NCBI RefSeq assembly: GCF_005144745.1 | Contig: NZ_SWKK01000015.1 | Coordinates: 1-64,000 of the forward strand | Direction of reading: 5' to 3' | Length of the DNA: 64,000 nucleotides | Source: Flavobacterium sp. ASW18X | GTDB lineage: Bacteria > Bacteroidota > Bacteroidia > Flavobacteriales > Flavobacteriaceae | Shown: positions 51,550 to 59,040 of the stretch, one piece after another | Layout: each line of letters starts with the position of its first letter | Position numbering within the stretch: position 1 is the stretch's first letter | Made by a program: the position numbers and the translations under genes | The notes under the pieces: model-generated | What the model was told of the DNA's origin: nothing | The model's database searches: none | The model's input: only the letters and a program-made list of their open reading frames with translations

Positions 51550-52221
51550 TTAAGCTATTGCTATTTTTGTAGCTCTTAACATTTCTCTTTTACCTGGTGG
51601 GCCAGGCAAACGTTCTACCGTAAAACCTACCGCTTGCATTGCCCTACGAACACTTCCTTTTGCTGCATAAGTAACCAAAATACCACCAGTTTTAAGCGCA
51701 GTAAACATCTTTTTAAAAATTGCCTCTGTCCAAAGTTCTGGTTGTACTCTTGCTCCAAAAGCATCAAAATAAATGAGATGGTACTCTGCTACTGCTTCTA
51801 TATCTTGAAATTTACGCTGTAGCTTATGCAATGAAAAATTTTCTGCAATAGTTACTGGCTGCCCCCATGCAGCATTATGCATTACTGTAAAGATTTTTTT
51901 ATGATTTTGCGCCGCTAAAGCTTCAGCATAATTTAAATATTGTAACTCTTCTGTATTTACAGGATAAGCCTCTACGCCTACATACTGTATTGGTCTAGGA
52001 TTGCTTAAATTTTCTAAATACGTAATAAAGGCATTAAGACCCGTACCAAAACCAATTTCTAGTATGGAAAGTGGAGCATTCTTTACATGTTCAAATCCAT
52101 GTTTAATAAAAACGTGCTTAGCTTCTTGTATTGCACCGTGTTTGGAATGATACTGCTCATTCCACTCCTCTATTTGAATGGTAGTAGAACCATCCCCGGT
52201 TGTAATGATTTTACGCTTCAC
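51550..52221 (-). CDS. mnmD: tRNA (5-methylaminomethyl-2-thiouridine)(34)-methyltransferase MnmD
   Basis: 223 residues, a stand-alone version of the methyltransferase domain that is fused to the oxidase in E. coli MnmC. SAM-binding motif ILEIGFGTGLNAFIT; catalytic region YHLIYFDAFGARVQPELWTEAIFKKM, then GGILVTYAAKGSVRRAMQAVGFTVERLPGPPGKREMLRA. It finishes mnm5s2U at the tRNA wobble position. It follows the DUF4920 lipoprotein gene by 2 bases. Confidence 0.9.
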   Translation of the reverse strand: MKRKIITTGDGSTTIQIEEWNEQYHSKHGAIQEAKHVFIKHGFEHVKNAPLSILEIGFGTGLNAFITYLENLSNPRPIQYVGVEAYPVNTEELQYLNYAEALAAQNHKKIFTVMHNAAWGQPVTIAENFSLHKLQRKFQDIEAVAEYHLIYFDAFGARVQPELWTEAIFKKMFTALKTGGILVTYAAKGSVRRAMQAVGFTVERLPGPPGKREMLRATKIAIA

Positions 52222-52223
52222 CT

Positions 52224-52697
52224 TTATTCTGCAATTAAGACCCCTGAAGCTTCAAAACGCAATGTTCTTTTTGGTTCCGTTATTTTAGACAATTCTTCTG
52301 GAGTTGCTCCTTTATCTTCTGCATAATGCTTTTGCTCATCCACTGGCATTTCTTCTACAAAAGCCAAACCATCTAAAAACACTTGTTTGCCTGCTACATC
52401 TTTAGGAACAAAAAAACCATAGTCCTTAAACTTTACAAAAACTTCTTGCCCATCTGTAAGAGCTACCTGCATCCAACACCCCTTTGCTTGGCATACTTCT
52501 TTTATGGTACCGGAAACCTGAGTAGCAACTGTATCTTTAACTTTTATAGCCGCATATGTAGTTGTAATTTCCTCACTTTGTTTTGATTCTGGCTCAAATT
52601 GAGCACCAAAATACTCACCCTCAGGTGATTTTTGCGCACAACTATTTAAAGTGAAAATCATTAAAAATACAGCAGCAAAGATGTTAAAAACCCTCAT
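52224..52697 (-). CDS. DUF4920 domain lipoprotein
   Basis: 157 residues. Lipoprotein signal with the Cys at about 20 (FTLNSCAQKSPEGEYFGAQF). One DUF4920 beta-barrel domain (IB/OB-like) with SGTIKEVCQAKGCWMQVALTDGQEVFVKFKDYGFFVPKDVAGKQVFLDG, in which the CQAKGCWM pair is a strong marker. The function is unknown. Encoded immediately before mnmD, likely one transcript. Confidence 0.88.
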   Translation of the reverse strand: MRVFNIFAAVFLMIFTLNSCAQKSPEGEYFGAQFEPESKQSEEITTTYAAIKVKDTVATQVSGTIKEVCQAKGCWMQVALTDGQEVFVKFKDYGFFVPKDVAGKQVFLDGLAFVEEMPVDEQKHYAEDKGATPEELSKITEPKRTLRFEASGVLIAE

Positions 52698-52804
52698 ATT
52701 CTTTAAATTTTGAAATATACATCACACTAGAATCGTAAATCATAAGTGTAATGAGGTAAAACTAAGGATAAATACCTAATTTTAGCTTATTAAAGTTAAC
52801 AGAT

Positions 52805-53872
52805 ATGGAGGTAATGGATAACAACATTGCAATAGAAAAATGCAAAACATCTAAGATTAACGATGTAGATTTTGACAACCTTTCCTTTGGAAGTGTTTAC
52901 ACAGACCATATGGTGGTCTGCGACTACAAAGACGGTAAATGGTTGGCTCCAAAAATTGTTCCATATGGTCCTATCTCGTTAAATCCTTCTGCAAAGATTT
53001 TTCATTATGGCCAATCTATATTTGAAGGAATGAAAGCCTACAAAGATGAGGATGGTAAAATCTGGCTGTTTAGACCTACAGATAACCATGCTCGTTTAAA
53101 TAAGAGTGCGGAACGTATGGCAATACCAGAAATTCCGCAATCCTATTTTATGCAAGGTTTAGAAGCCTTATTAAAAGTAGATAGTGATTGGATACCGCAA
53201 AATCCTGGAAGCAGCTTGTACATTAGGCCTTTTATGTTTGCTTCTGGAGAAGGTTTCCACGCTTCTCCAGCAAATGAATACAAATTTATTATTGCTTGCG
53301 CTCCTTCTGGTTCTTATTTCTCTGGCAAGGTCAAGGTGTTAATAGAACAAACGTATTCTAGAGCTGCTAATGGCGGTGTAGGTTATGCTAAAGCTGGTGG
53401 CAATTACGCAGGACAGTTTTATCCAACTAAACTCGCCGCAGAAAAAGGATATCAGCAGATTATTTGGACGGATGATAACAATCATGAGTTTATAGAAGAG
53501 GCAGGAGCGATGAATATATTTATCCGCATTAACGACACTTTAATTACTGCTCCAACGAATGATAGAATCTTAGACGGTATTACCAGAAAGAGCATTCTTA
53601 AAATTGCTGAAGACGAAGGTATAACTACTGAGGTAAGAAAAGTGAGTGTTGCAGAAGTTGTTGCCGCTGCTAAAGACGGGAGTCTAAAAGAAATGTTTGG
53701 CGCAGGAACTGCAGCTGTAATCTCACCATTAGCAGGTTTTGGCTATGACGGCACCGATTACGATTTGCCCGAATTAGAACATCCGTTTGCGGCTCGTTTA
53801 AAAAAGCGAATTACCGATATACAATACAACCGTGCCGAAGACAAGTTTAATTGGCGATACGAAGTAAAATAA
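52805..53872 (+). CDS. ilvE: Branched-chain amino acid aminotransferase
   Basis: A 355-residue fold-type IV PLP enzyme that interconverts Leu, Ile and Val with their keto acids. LNPSAKIFHYGQSIFEGMKAYKDEDGKIWLFRP is the N-terminal signature; the Schiff-base Lys is in VGYAKAGGNYAGQF (near 200). EEAGAMNIFIRI and the PLP-phosphate site ILDGITRKSILKIAEDEG follow. The length fits the longer type II BCAT. An ATG 9 bases downstream is an alternative start. Confidence 0.95.
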   Translation: MEVMDNNIAIEKCKTSKINDVDFDNLSFGSVYTDHMVVCDYKDGKWLAPKIVPYGPISLNPSAKIFHYGQSIFEGMKAYKDEDGKIWLFRPTDNHARLNKSAERMAIPEIPQSYFMQGLEALLKVDSDWIPQNPGSSLYIRPFMFASGEGFHASPANEYKFIIACAPSGSYFSGKVKVLIEQTYSRAANGGVGYAKAGGNYAGQFYPTKLAAEKGYQQIIWTDDNNHEFIEEAGAMNIFIRINDTLITAPTNDRILDGITRKSILKIAEDEGITTEVRKVSVAEVVAAAKDGSLKEMFGAGTAAVISPLAGFGYDGTDYDLPELEHPFAARLKKRITDIQYNRAEDKFNWRYEVK

Positions 53873-53878
53873 AAAAAA

Positions 53879-53902
53879 GGCACCAAATAGGTGCCTTTTT
53901 TT
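53879..53902. terminator. Bidirectional terminator between ilvE and the MazG-like gene
   Basis: 6-bp GC-rich core GGCACC/GGTGCC extended by A7/T7 arms, 5-base loop. Confidence 0.85.
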
Positions 53903-54287
53903 ATCTCTTTAAAACTTCTTCCAAGTTAGGTTTAAAGTAATTTGGTCCCTTAAGCACTTTTCCATCCTCTCTATAAATAGGCTTTCCATCTACACCCAAC
54001 TTACTCATATTACTACGTTGTATTTCATTAAACACTTCTTCTATTTTATACTGCATACCATGTTCCAGAATAGTGCCACATAAAATATAAAGCATATCCC
54101 CAAGCGCATCTGCCACCTCTACTACATCATTATTCATTGCAGCTTCTAAGTACTCTTTGTTTTCTTCATCCATTAAGTTAAATCGTAATAAATTTTTTGC
54201 TTCGCCTAAATTAGCTGTAGGCTCATGCTTTATACCTAAACCAAAAGATTCATGAAATAACTGAACAGCCTTTAATTTACTTTCCAT
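53901..54287 (-). CDS. MazG-like nucleoside triphosphate pyrophosphohydrolase
   Basis: A 128-residue all-alpha NTP pyrophosphatase. Metal-binding motifs are MDEENKEYLEAAMNND (ExxE) and EVADALGDMLYIL (ExxD) on consecutive helices. The C-terminal extension (MSKLGVDGKPIYREDGKVLKGPNYFKPNL) is typical of the phage/bacterial HisE-MazG-like subgroup that acts on nucleotides or phosphoribosyl-ATP-like substrates. It is probably a house-cleaning enzyme. The substrate is not known. Convergent with ilvE. Confidence 0.85.
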   Translation of the reverse strand: MESKLKAVQLFHESFGLGIKHEPTANLGEAKNLLRFNLMDEENKEYLEAAMNNDVVEVADALGDMLYILCGTILEHGMQYKIEEVFNEIQRSNMSKLGVDGKPIYREDGKVLKGPNYFKPNLEEVLKR

Positions 54288-54303
54288 ACCTATCTATTTA
54301 GTG

Positions 54304-54311
54304 TAATTTTG
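54304..54311 (+). promoter_or_regulatory. -7 element before the 62-residue membrane protein gene
   Basis: TAATTTTG (TAnnTTTG), 18 bases before the ATG at 54330; no good TTG at -33. Confidence 0.35.
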
Positions 54312-54329
54312 TCAAAATATAATAAAACT

Positions 54330-54518
54330 ATGTTCAGTTCTGGCCAGATTACTTTTGCTATTCTATTTATCATTGCATTTGTAAGCATCCTTATATATAT
54401 GTATGCAAAAGATAAAAAGCTACACAAAAAAAATTATAAAGGCGTAAAATGGGTTCTAATTACCTTTATTGGTTTCATAATATTTTTATTTCTAGTTAAA
54501 TATTTCCTCAAAAATTAA
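54330..54518 (+). CDS. Small two-span membrane protein, conserved in flavobacteria
   Basis: 62 residues from the ATG at 54330; a TTG 21 bases earlier overlaps the promoter element. Two spans (about 7-26, FAILFIIAFVSILIYMY, and 39-59, WVLITFIGFIIFLFLVKYFL) are joined by a basic loop (KDKKLHKKNYKGVK), so both ends face the periplasm. Similar short proteins occur widely in Bacteroidota, always without known function. It precedes a micro-protein gene and crcB on the same strand. Confidence 0.72.
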   Translation: MFSSGQITFAILFIIAFVSILIYMYAKDKKLHKKNYKGVKWVLITFIGFIIFLFLVKYFLKN

Positions 54519-54598
54519 CAAGAAATTTAGATACACCACAAAAATGAGGAAATACACAACATTATTAGGGATATAGTCGTTAAATATAGGAAAAGACG

Positions 54599-54606
54599 TA
54601 CTTTTG
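54599..54606 (+). promoter_or_regulatory. -7 element of micro-protein C
   Basis: TACTTTTG (TAnnTTTG), 21 bases before the ATG at 54628. No TTG at correct -33 spacing. Confidence 0.4.
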
Positions 54607-54627
54607 TAATCGTAAACCCTACACCAA

Positions 54628-54807
54628 ATGGTTACTTTTTTTAGCATTTTATTTGTACTCCTTGGCATTAATGCATTTCTTTTGATTTTTAGCGTTAACG
54701 GTGCTATGGACAACATCAAAAAACCTTTTCAGAAAATTAAGGACAGTACCGTACTTAAACTATCTACCAATGAATTTTCTGAAAACAAATACAAAAAGGC
54801 CGTATAG
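54628..54807 (+). CDS. Single-span membrane micro-protein, copy C (59 residues)
   Basis: ATG-started frame of 59 codons. The first 24 residues, TFFSILFVLLGINAFLLIFSVN after the start, match micro-proteins A and B at 38722 and 38884 nearly position by position. Then comes an extra, charged, probably amphipathic tail (AMDNIKKPFQKIKDSTVLKL). The hydrophobic part forms one span (about 4-22). The frame has its own -7 box. It lies between the 62-residue protein gene and crcB, 19 bases before the latter. Function unknown. Confidence 0.68.
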   Translation: MVTFFSILFVLLGINAFLLIFSVNGAMDNIKKPFQKIKDSTVLKLSTNEFSENKYKKAV

Positions 54808-54826
54808 TTTCTATTACCTTTAGGGT

Positions 54827-55198
54827 ATGAAACAGGTTCTTTTGGTATTTTTAGGAGGCGGCATCGGAAGCTCGCTCAGATATATAGTCTCCAAAAACCT
54901 TAATCCGCTTTTTCAAAATTTCTTTTTAGGCACATTTGCAGCCAATATTATTGGATGCTTATTAATTGGTCTACTTTTAGGCTTTGCTTCAAAAGGCAAA
55001 TTACTATCAGAAAATCACACCTTATTATTAGCAACAGGGTTTTGTGGTGGTTTTACCACCTTTTCTACATTTGCATTTGAAAAGTATGGCCTCTTAAAAA
55101 GCGGCGAACTTCTTTATTTCACCTTATATCTAGCCATGAGTATTATTATTGGCATAGGGGCTGTTGCATTAGGACTGTACCTTAGCAGACAATTGTAA
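54827..55198 (+). CDS. crcB: Fluoride efflux channel CrcB/Fluc
   Basis: A 123-residue protein with four spans that forms dual-topology dimers and exports fluoride. Motifs are GGGIGSSLRYIVSK at the start, the Asn-containing GTFAANIIGCLLIG in span two, and the signature GFCGGFTTFSTFAFE in span three (sodium site and Phe-box). No fluoride riboswitch is recognisable upstream; expression probably comes from the micro-protein transcript, whose stop is 19 bases away. Confidence 0.93.
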   Translation: MKQVLLVFLGGGIGSSLRYIVSKNLNPLFQNFFLGTFAANIIGCLLIGLLLGFASKGKLLSENHTLLLATGFCGGFTTFSTFAFEKYGLLKSGELLYFTLYLAMSIIIGIGAVALGLYLSRQL

Positions 55199-55321
55199 TA
55201 GCCAAATATTACATTCTACACATCATTTTACTTACATTGTTACATTATTCTCAACATAATAAAGGACTTGTTATATTATTTTAGCTAATATCCACATAAA
55301 GGAGCACTCAATATTATCCTG

Positions 55322-55352
55322 ATTTTAATAAAATGTTATCAATTTTAATAAA
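55322..55352 (+). repeat. Direct repeat pair upstream of the P-II/Amt genes
   Basis: ATTTTAATAAA occurs at 55322-55332 and 55342-55352, 20 bases apart (about two helical turns), immediately before a perfect palindrome. Confidence 0.4.
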
Positions 55353-55370
55353 CCCCTAAAATTTTAGGGG
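55353..55370. promoter_or_regulatory. Perfect 18-bp palindrome upstream of the P-II/Amt genes
   Basis: CCCCTAAAATTTTAGGGG, 103 bases before the P-II ATG. With no loop and no following T-run it is more likely a protein-binding site than a terminator. Confidence 0.45.
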
Positions 55371-55418
55371 GTATAAATTATAATATGATAAAAATTACCA
55401 ATAAGACCCATTTTAATT

Positions 55419-55456
55419 ACCCGTTAGGTTTCCTTTAACATATATTTGACCCGTTA
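55419..55456 (+). promoter_or_regulatory. Promoter region of the P-II/Amt operon with paired ACCCGTTA sites
   Basis: TATATTTG at 55441-55448 is a perfect -7 box. ACCCGTTA occurs at 55419-55426 (the -33 position, replacing TTG) and again at 55449-55456 (next to the start of transcription), 30 bases apart. This layout suggests a regulator that binds in phase on both sides of the -7 box. Confidence 0.5.
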
Positions 55457-55472
55457 ACTAACAAAATCAATT

Positions 55473-55811
55473 ATGAAAAAAGTCGAGGCAATTATTCGAA
55501 AATCAAAATTTGATGAGGTGAAAAAAGCACTTCATGAAATTGAGGTAAACTTTTTCAGTTACTGGGACGTAACGGGAGTTGGTAATGAAAAACAAGGTCA
55601 CGTATACCGCGGTATCACGTATAGTACTACGGATATCCAAAGAAGGTATTTAGTGATTGTGGTTTCTGATGATTTCTTAGAAAGAACCATTCAAACTTTA
55701 ATCAAGACCGCCAGCACTGGTAACGTAGGTGATGGTAAAATCTTTGTTTCTGAGATATCCGAAGCTTATAGGATAAGAACAGGAGAAAGCGGTCACGCAG
55801 GAATCAACTAA
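55473..55811 (+). CDS. P-II family nitrogen regulatory protein
   Basis: A 112-residue trimeric signal protein that senses 2-oxoglutarate, ATP and ADP. It begins KKVEAIIRKSKFDEVKKAL; the T-loop carries YRGITYSTT, with the Tyr in the position that is uridylylated in proteobacteria; the B-loop is TASTGNVGDGKIFV and the C-loop IRTGESGHAGIN. Located 29 bases before amt, it is the GlnK-type partner that blocks Amt when ammonium is plentiful. Confidence 0.94.
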   Translation: MKKVEAIIRKSKFDEVKKALHEIEVNFFSYWDVTGVGNEKQGHVYRGITYSTTDIQRRYLVIVVSDDFLERTIQTLIKTASTGNVGDGKIFVSEISEAYRIRTGESGHAGIN

Positions 55812-55840
55812 ACCAATACTAACTAACAAACAATTTAATT

Positions 55841-57121
55841 ATGTCTCAATTAGAACAAGAAACACTAGACAAGGCAATAGAAGCCATTAATGGTGATATG
55901 GGCGCCTTGTGGATTACTATAGCGGCAATCTTGGTATTCTTTATGCAAGCTGGATTTACGCTAGTTGAAGTTGGTTTTACCAGAAGTAAAAACTCTGGTA
56001 ACATCATTATGAAAAACCTAATGGACCTTGCAGTAGGCTCCATCATGTTCTGGGCTGTAGGTTATGGCATTATGTACGGCAGTGACACCGTTTTAGGTGG
56101 ATTTTTCCGTACAAGCCCTTCTGATCAGGGTTACTTTTTCTTTAGCGCTGACGATTGGTACAACCTATTTTTCCAGACCGTTTTCTGTGCAACAGCTGCC
56201 ACCATTGTATCTGGTGCCGTAGCCGGTAGAACAAAATTCTCTACCTACTTAATTTTATCTGCAGTATTAACTACAATCATCTACCCAATTTCTGGTAGCT
56301 GGTACTGGCCATTTGATGACGACGCTTGGTTAAATGTTGCTGGTTTTGTTGATTTTGCTGGTTCTTCTGTTGTACACGCCGTTGGTGGTGGTGCCGCATT
56401 AGTAGCTGCTATTATGGTAGGACCAAGAATTGGAAAATACGTAGATGGTAAACCACAAGTTATTCCAGGACATAATATGATGTTTGGAGCACTAGGTGTA
56501 CTTATCCTATGGTTAGGATGGTTTGGATTTAACGGTGGTTCCCAATTAGCTTGGGGCGGTAGTGATACGGTTGCAGCTGGTAGTGTAATCATTAATACCA
56601 ATATTGCAGCAGCAGCAGGTGCAATTGCAGCCTTATTTTTTACATGGATGCGTTACAAAAAAGCAGACCTTTCCATGACCTTAAATGGTGCATTAGCAGG
56701 CTTAGTAGGTATCACTGCTGGTTGTGGCGCTGTTAACGCTTTTGGCTCATTAATTATAGGTTTAATTTGTGGCGTAGTAGTAGTTCTTTCAATAGAAACT
56801 TTAGATAAGAAATTTAAGATTGATGACCCTGTAGGTGCTATATCCGTACACGGTGTTTGTGGTTTCTTAGGTACTGTTTTAGTAGGTGTTTTTGCCTTAG
56901 ATGGTGGATTAATCTACGACGGAGGATTTAAATTACTTTGGGTACAAACCTACGGCTCCCTTGCTTACATTTTATGGGCAGCATTAACCACATTTATTTT
57001 ACTTATTATCCTTAAAAAGACCATAGGATTAAGAGTTTCTGAAAAAGAAGAAATTGAAGGTCTAGACATCCATGAGCACGGAATGGAGTCTTACCCAGAA
57101 CATATTTCCAACCAAGACTAA
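55841..57121 (+). CDS. amt: Ammonium transporter
   Basis: A 426-residue Amt/MEP/Rh channel with eleven spans. The conserved twin histidines of the pore are in GSSVVHAVGGGAALVAA and AISVHGVCGFLGTVLVG; the family signature DFAGSSVVHAVGG and the Phe gate region are present. The C-terminal tail (GLRVSEKEEIEGLDIHEHGMESYPE) matches the regulatory helix that docks P-II. In one operon with the P-II gene; a hairpin then separates it from a porin gene. Confidence 0.96.
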   Translation: MSQLEQETLDKAIEAINGDMGALWITIAAILVFFMQAGFTLVEVGFTRSKNSGNIIMKNLMDLAVGSIMFWAVGYGIMYGSDTVLGGFFRTSPSDQGYFFFSADDWYNLFFQTVFCATAATIVSGAVAGRTKFSTYLILSAVLTTIIYPISGSWYWPFDDDAWLNVAGFVDFAGSSVVHAVGGGAALVAAIMVGPRIGKYVDGKPQVIPGHNMMFGALGVLILWLGWFGFNGGSQLAWGGSDTVAAGSVIINTNIAAAAGAIAALFFTWMRYKKADLSMTLNGALAGLVGITAGCGAVNAFGSLIIGLICGVVVVLSIETLDKKFKIDDPVGAISVHGVCGFLGTVLVGVFALDGGLIYDGGFKLLWVQTYGSLAYILWAALTTFILLIILKKTIGLRVSEKEEIEGLDIHEHGMESYPEHISNQD

Positions 57122-57132
57122 TACCAAAGAGA

Positions 57133-57160
57133 AACGGAGCGTTTGGCAGAACGCTCCGTT
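57133..57160 (+). terminator. Intercistronic hairpin between amt and the porin gene
   Basis: Perfect 11-bp stem AACGGAGCGTT/AACGCTCCGTT with a 6-base loop, but no T-run. It may be a partial terminator or an mRNA-stabilising/processing element that limits porin expression relative to amt. Confidence 0.55.
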
Positions 57161-57241
57161 GATTAAACCAATTTTCAAAAGTAACATTCGATTAAAAACT
57201 TAAAAATGACTCAAAAAGAGTCACACAAAAACATCACATTT

Positions 57242-58255
57242 ATGAAAACGATTATTTCTACAAAATACATAAAAAATACAGTATTAGCAGCTGCTGCTTT
57301 ATTTGCAGTTAGTGCAACAGCACAGGAAGAAGAAGAATCTAGCCCATTAAGCCTAAGCGGTAGTGTAGATACTTATTATAGAACTGCACTTACTACTTCT
57401 GATGCAGACGGAACTGTTGACCCTGGCACATCTTTTGCCAACGAAACTGGTTTTGCTTTGGGTATGGCAAACCTAATTGCTTCTTATGAAAAAGGTAGCG
57501 TTGGTGCAGTTGCAGATGTAGTATTTGGTCCTAGAGGCGATGATGCTACAGGAGGTTACAACCTAAACCAATTATATGCCTATTGGAATGTAAGTGAAGG
57601 AACAACTTTGACCATGGGTAGATTCAATACCTTTTTGGGTTATGAAGTAATTGCTCCTGCAGCTAACTTTAACTACAGTACATCTTACCTATTCTCTAAT
57701 GGACCTTTTTCTCACGTAGGTTTAAAGGCGGATTTTGGATTATCTGATGATATGAGCTTAATGCTTGCTGTAATGAATGTAACCGATGTAAACAACAACC
57801 TTACTGGAGCATACTCTTTAGGAGCGCAATTAGGTTTCTATGACCAATTCATCAACTTATATTATGATGGCGGTGAAGCATTAGGTTTTGAGATTGATTA
57901 TACTGGTGGTTTTGATTTATCTGATGATTTCTTCTTAGGAATCAATGCTGCGTTAGCAACAAATGATGGTTCTGGTTTCTACGGTGCTGCATTGTATCCA
58001 CAATACTCTACTTCTGAAAACTTTGCATTAGGTTTAAGAGGAGAATACTTTGCATTTACTCAAGACGAGGGTGACGATGCTCCTGTATTAGCTTTAACTT
58101 TAACTGGAAGCTACAGTGTTGATAATTTAATCATTAAGCCAGAAATTAGATTGGACAGCTGGGGTAACGACATTGAGCCTTACACAGACAACGACTTAGC
58201 TGCCACAAATAGCTTAGCTACATTTGCTATTGCCGCAATCTACTCTTTTGATTAA
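57242..58255 (+). CDS. Outer-membrane porin (porin-2/BBP2-like) of the nitrogen block
   Basis: 337 residues from the ATG at 57242; a signal peptide of about 28 residues (VLAAAALFAVSATAQ) precedes the acidic stretch EEEESS. The mature part has regular amphipathic strands with Gly/Tyr/Phe, such as LNQLYAYWNVSEGTTLTMGRFNTFLGYEVI, typical of the beta-barrel porin-2 group. The earlier frame start at 57206 would lie before the signal peptide. The gene order suggests passage of ammonium or small nitrogen compounds through the outer membrane; inferred from context. Confidence 0.82.
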   Translation: MKTIISTKYIKNTVLAAAALFAVSATAQEEEESSPLSLSGSVDTYYRTALTTSDADGTVDPGTSFANETGFALGMANLIASYEKGSVGAVADVVFGPRGDDATGGYNLNQLYAYWNVSEGTTLTMGRFNTFLGYEVIAPAANFNYSTSYLFSNGPFSHVGLKADFGLSDDMSLMLAVMNVTDVNNNLTGAYSLGAQLGFYDQFINLYYDGGEALGFEIDYTGGFDLSDDFFLGINAALATNDGSGFYGAALYPQYSTSENFALGLRGEYFAFTQDEGDDAPVLALTLTGSYSVDNLIIKPEIRLDSWGNDIEPYTDNDLAATNSLATFAIAAIYSFD

Positions 58256-58311
58256 TGATTAGTTGTGTTTAGTTAACTAACCAACTCACAATAACGTTCA
58301 GTGAAATGATG

Positions 58312-58339
58312 CTAAAAGTCCGGTTAACCGGGCTTTTAG
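58312..58339. terminator. Bidirectional terminator between the porin and DUF1684 genes
   Basis: 12-bp stem CTAAAAGTCCGG/CCGGGCTTTTAG (one G-T pair) with a TTAA loop. Confidence 0.8.
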
Positions 58340-58980
58340 TGTTTTATAAAATCTTTTACTCCTGCCAGAACCTTGGTTTTCATATAATTTTGCCTTGGCA
58401 CCAAGGGGCAGGAGTATTTTTTATTGTAAACACAATAGGGGTTGTACGCTCTGTTAAAATCAATTACAATAGAATCCCCTTCTGGCTCTTTTAAATCTAT
58501 ATAACGACCGCCAGCATACGTTTCTTCTCCATTGGTATTATCTAAAAAAGGTAAAAACAAATAATCCTCATACCCTTCTTCATCTAACAATTCTAAACTC
58601 TGGTATATCTCTAACTGATGCTCAATACCATTTAAAACAAAATGTGCAATAGCATATAACTTTTCATGAGATTTACGACTAGTTGTAGTTGGCAATAAGA
58701 AAGGTTCTGCATCTGGAGTGCGTTGTAATTTAGCAGTCACGATGTAATTGGTATCTGGCATAAAAAAATCTAAACCCTCAAAATCTTTTCTAAACCTATC
58801 CGGCAAAGGAGAACTTTCTGGGTCTTTAAACTCAGAATTGAGTTTATTTTGAAAATATAGAATTTTTCTAACAGCATCACTATTAATTGAAGCTTGCTCC
58901 TCATCAGTTTGTTTGTGATATTTTTTTTGTTGCCCACAAGCTATAATAAAGAAAAGAGTGGATAGTAAAACGTACTTCAT
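58336..58980 (-). CDS. DUF1684 domain lipoprotein
   Basis: 214 residues from the ATG at 58980 (five residues inside the longest frame). Lipoprotein signal with the Cys in FFIIACGQQKK (about 15). The DUF1684 core has FLPFLDNTNGEETYAGGRYIDL, the DFNRAYNPYCVYN motif, YSCPLVPRQN and a final AGVKDF, all diagnostic. The conserved Cys/Asn/Arg cluster hints at an enzymatic role, but none is established. Convergent with the porin gene. Confidence 0.9.
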   Translation of the reverse strand: MKYVLLSTLFFIIACGQQKKYHKQTDEEQASINSDAVRKILYFQNKLNSEFKDPESSPLPDRFRKDFEGLDFFMPDTNYIVTAKLQRTPDAEPFLLPTTTSRKSHEKLYAIAHFVLNGIEHQLEIYQSLELLDEEGYEDYLFLPFLDNTNGEETYAGGRYIDLKEPEGDSIVIDFNRAYNPYCVYNKKYSCPLVPRQNYMKTKVLAGVKDFIKH

Positions 58981-59040
58981 TACACAAAAATACAATCTAT
59001 AGCTTTGCCATCTAAAACCTTAACTTTTAAAGGCACAGAA

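Noticed and set aside
54827-55198. Fluoride riboswitch before crcB
   Set aside because: The 19-base gap to the preceding micro-protein frame is too short, and no conserved crcB-motif structure is visible further upstream.
55353-55370. The 18-bp palindrome as a terminator for crcB
   Set aside because: It has no loop and no T-run and lies 155 bases after crcB, closer to the P-II promoter.
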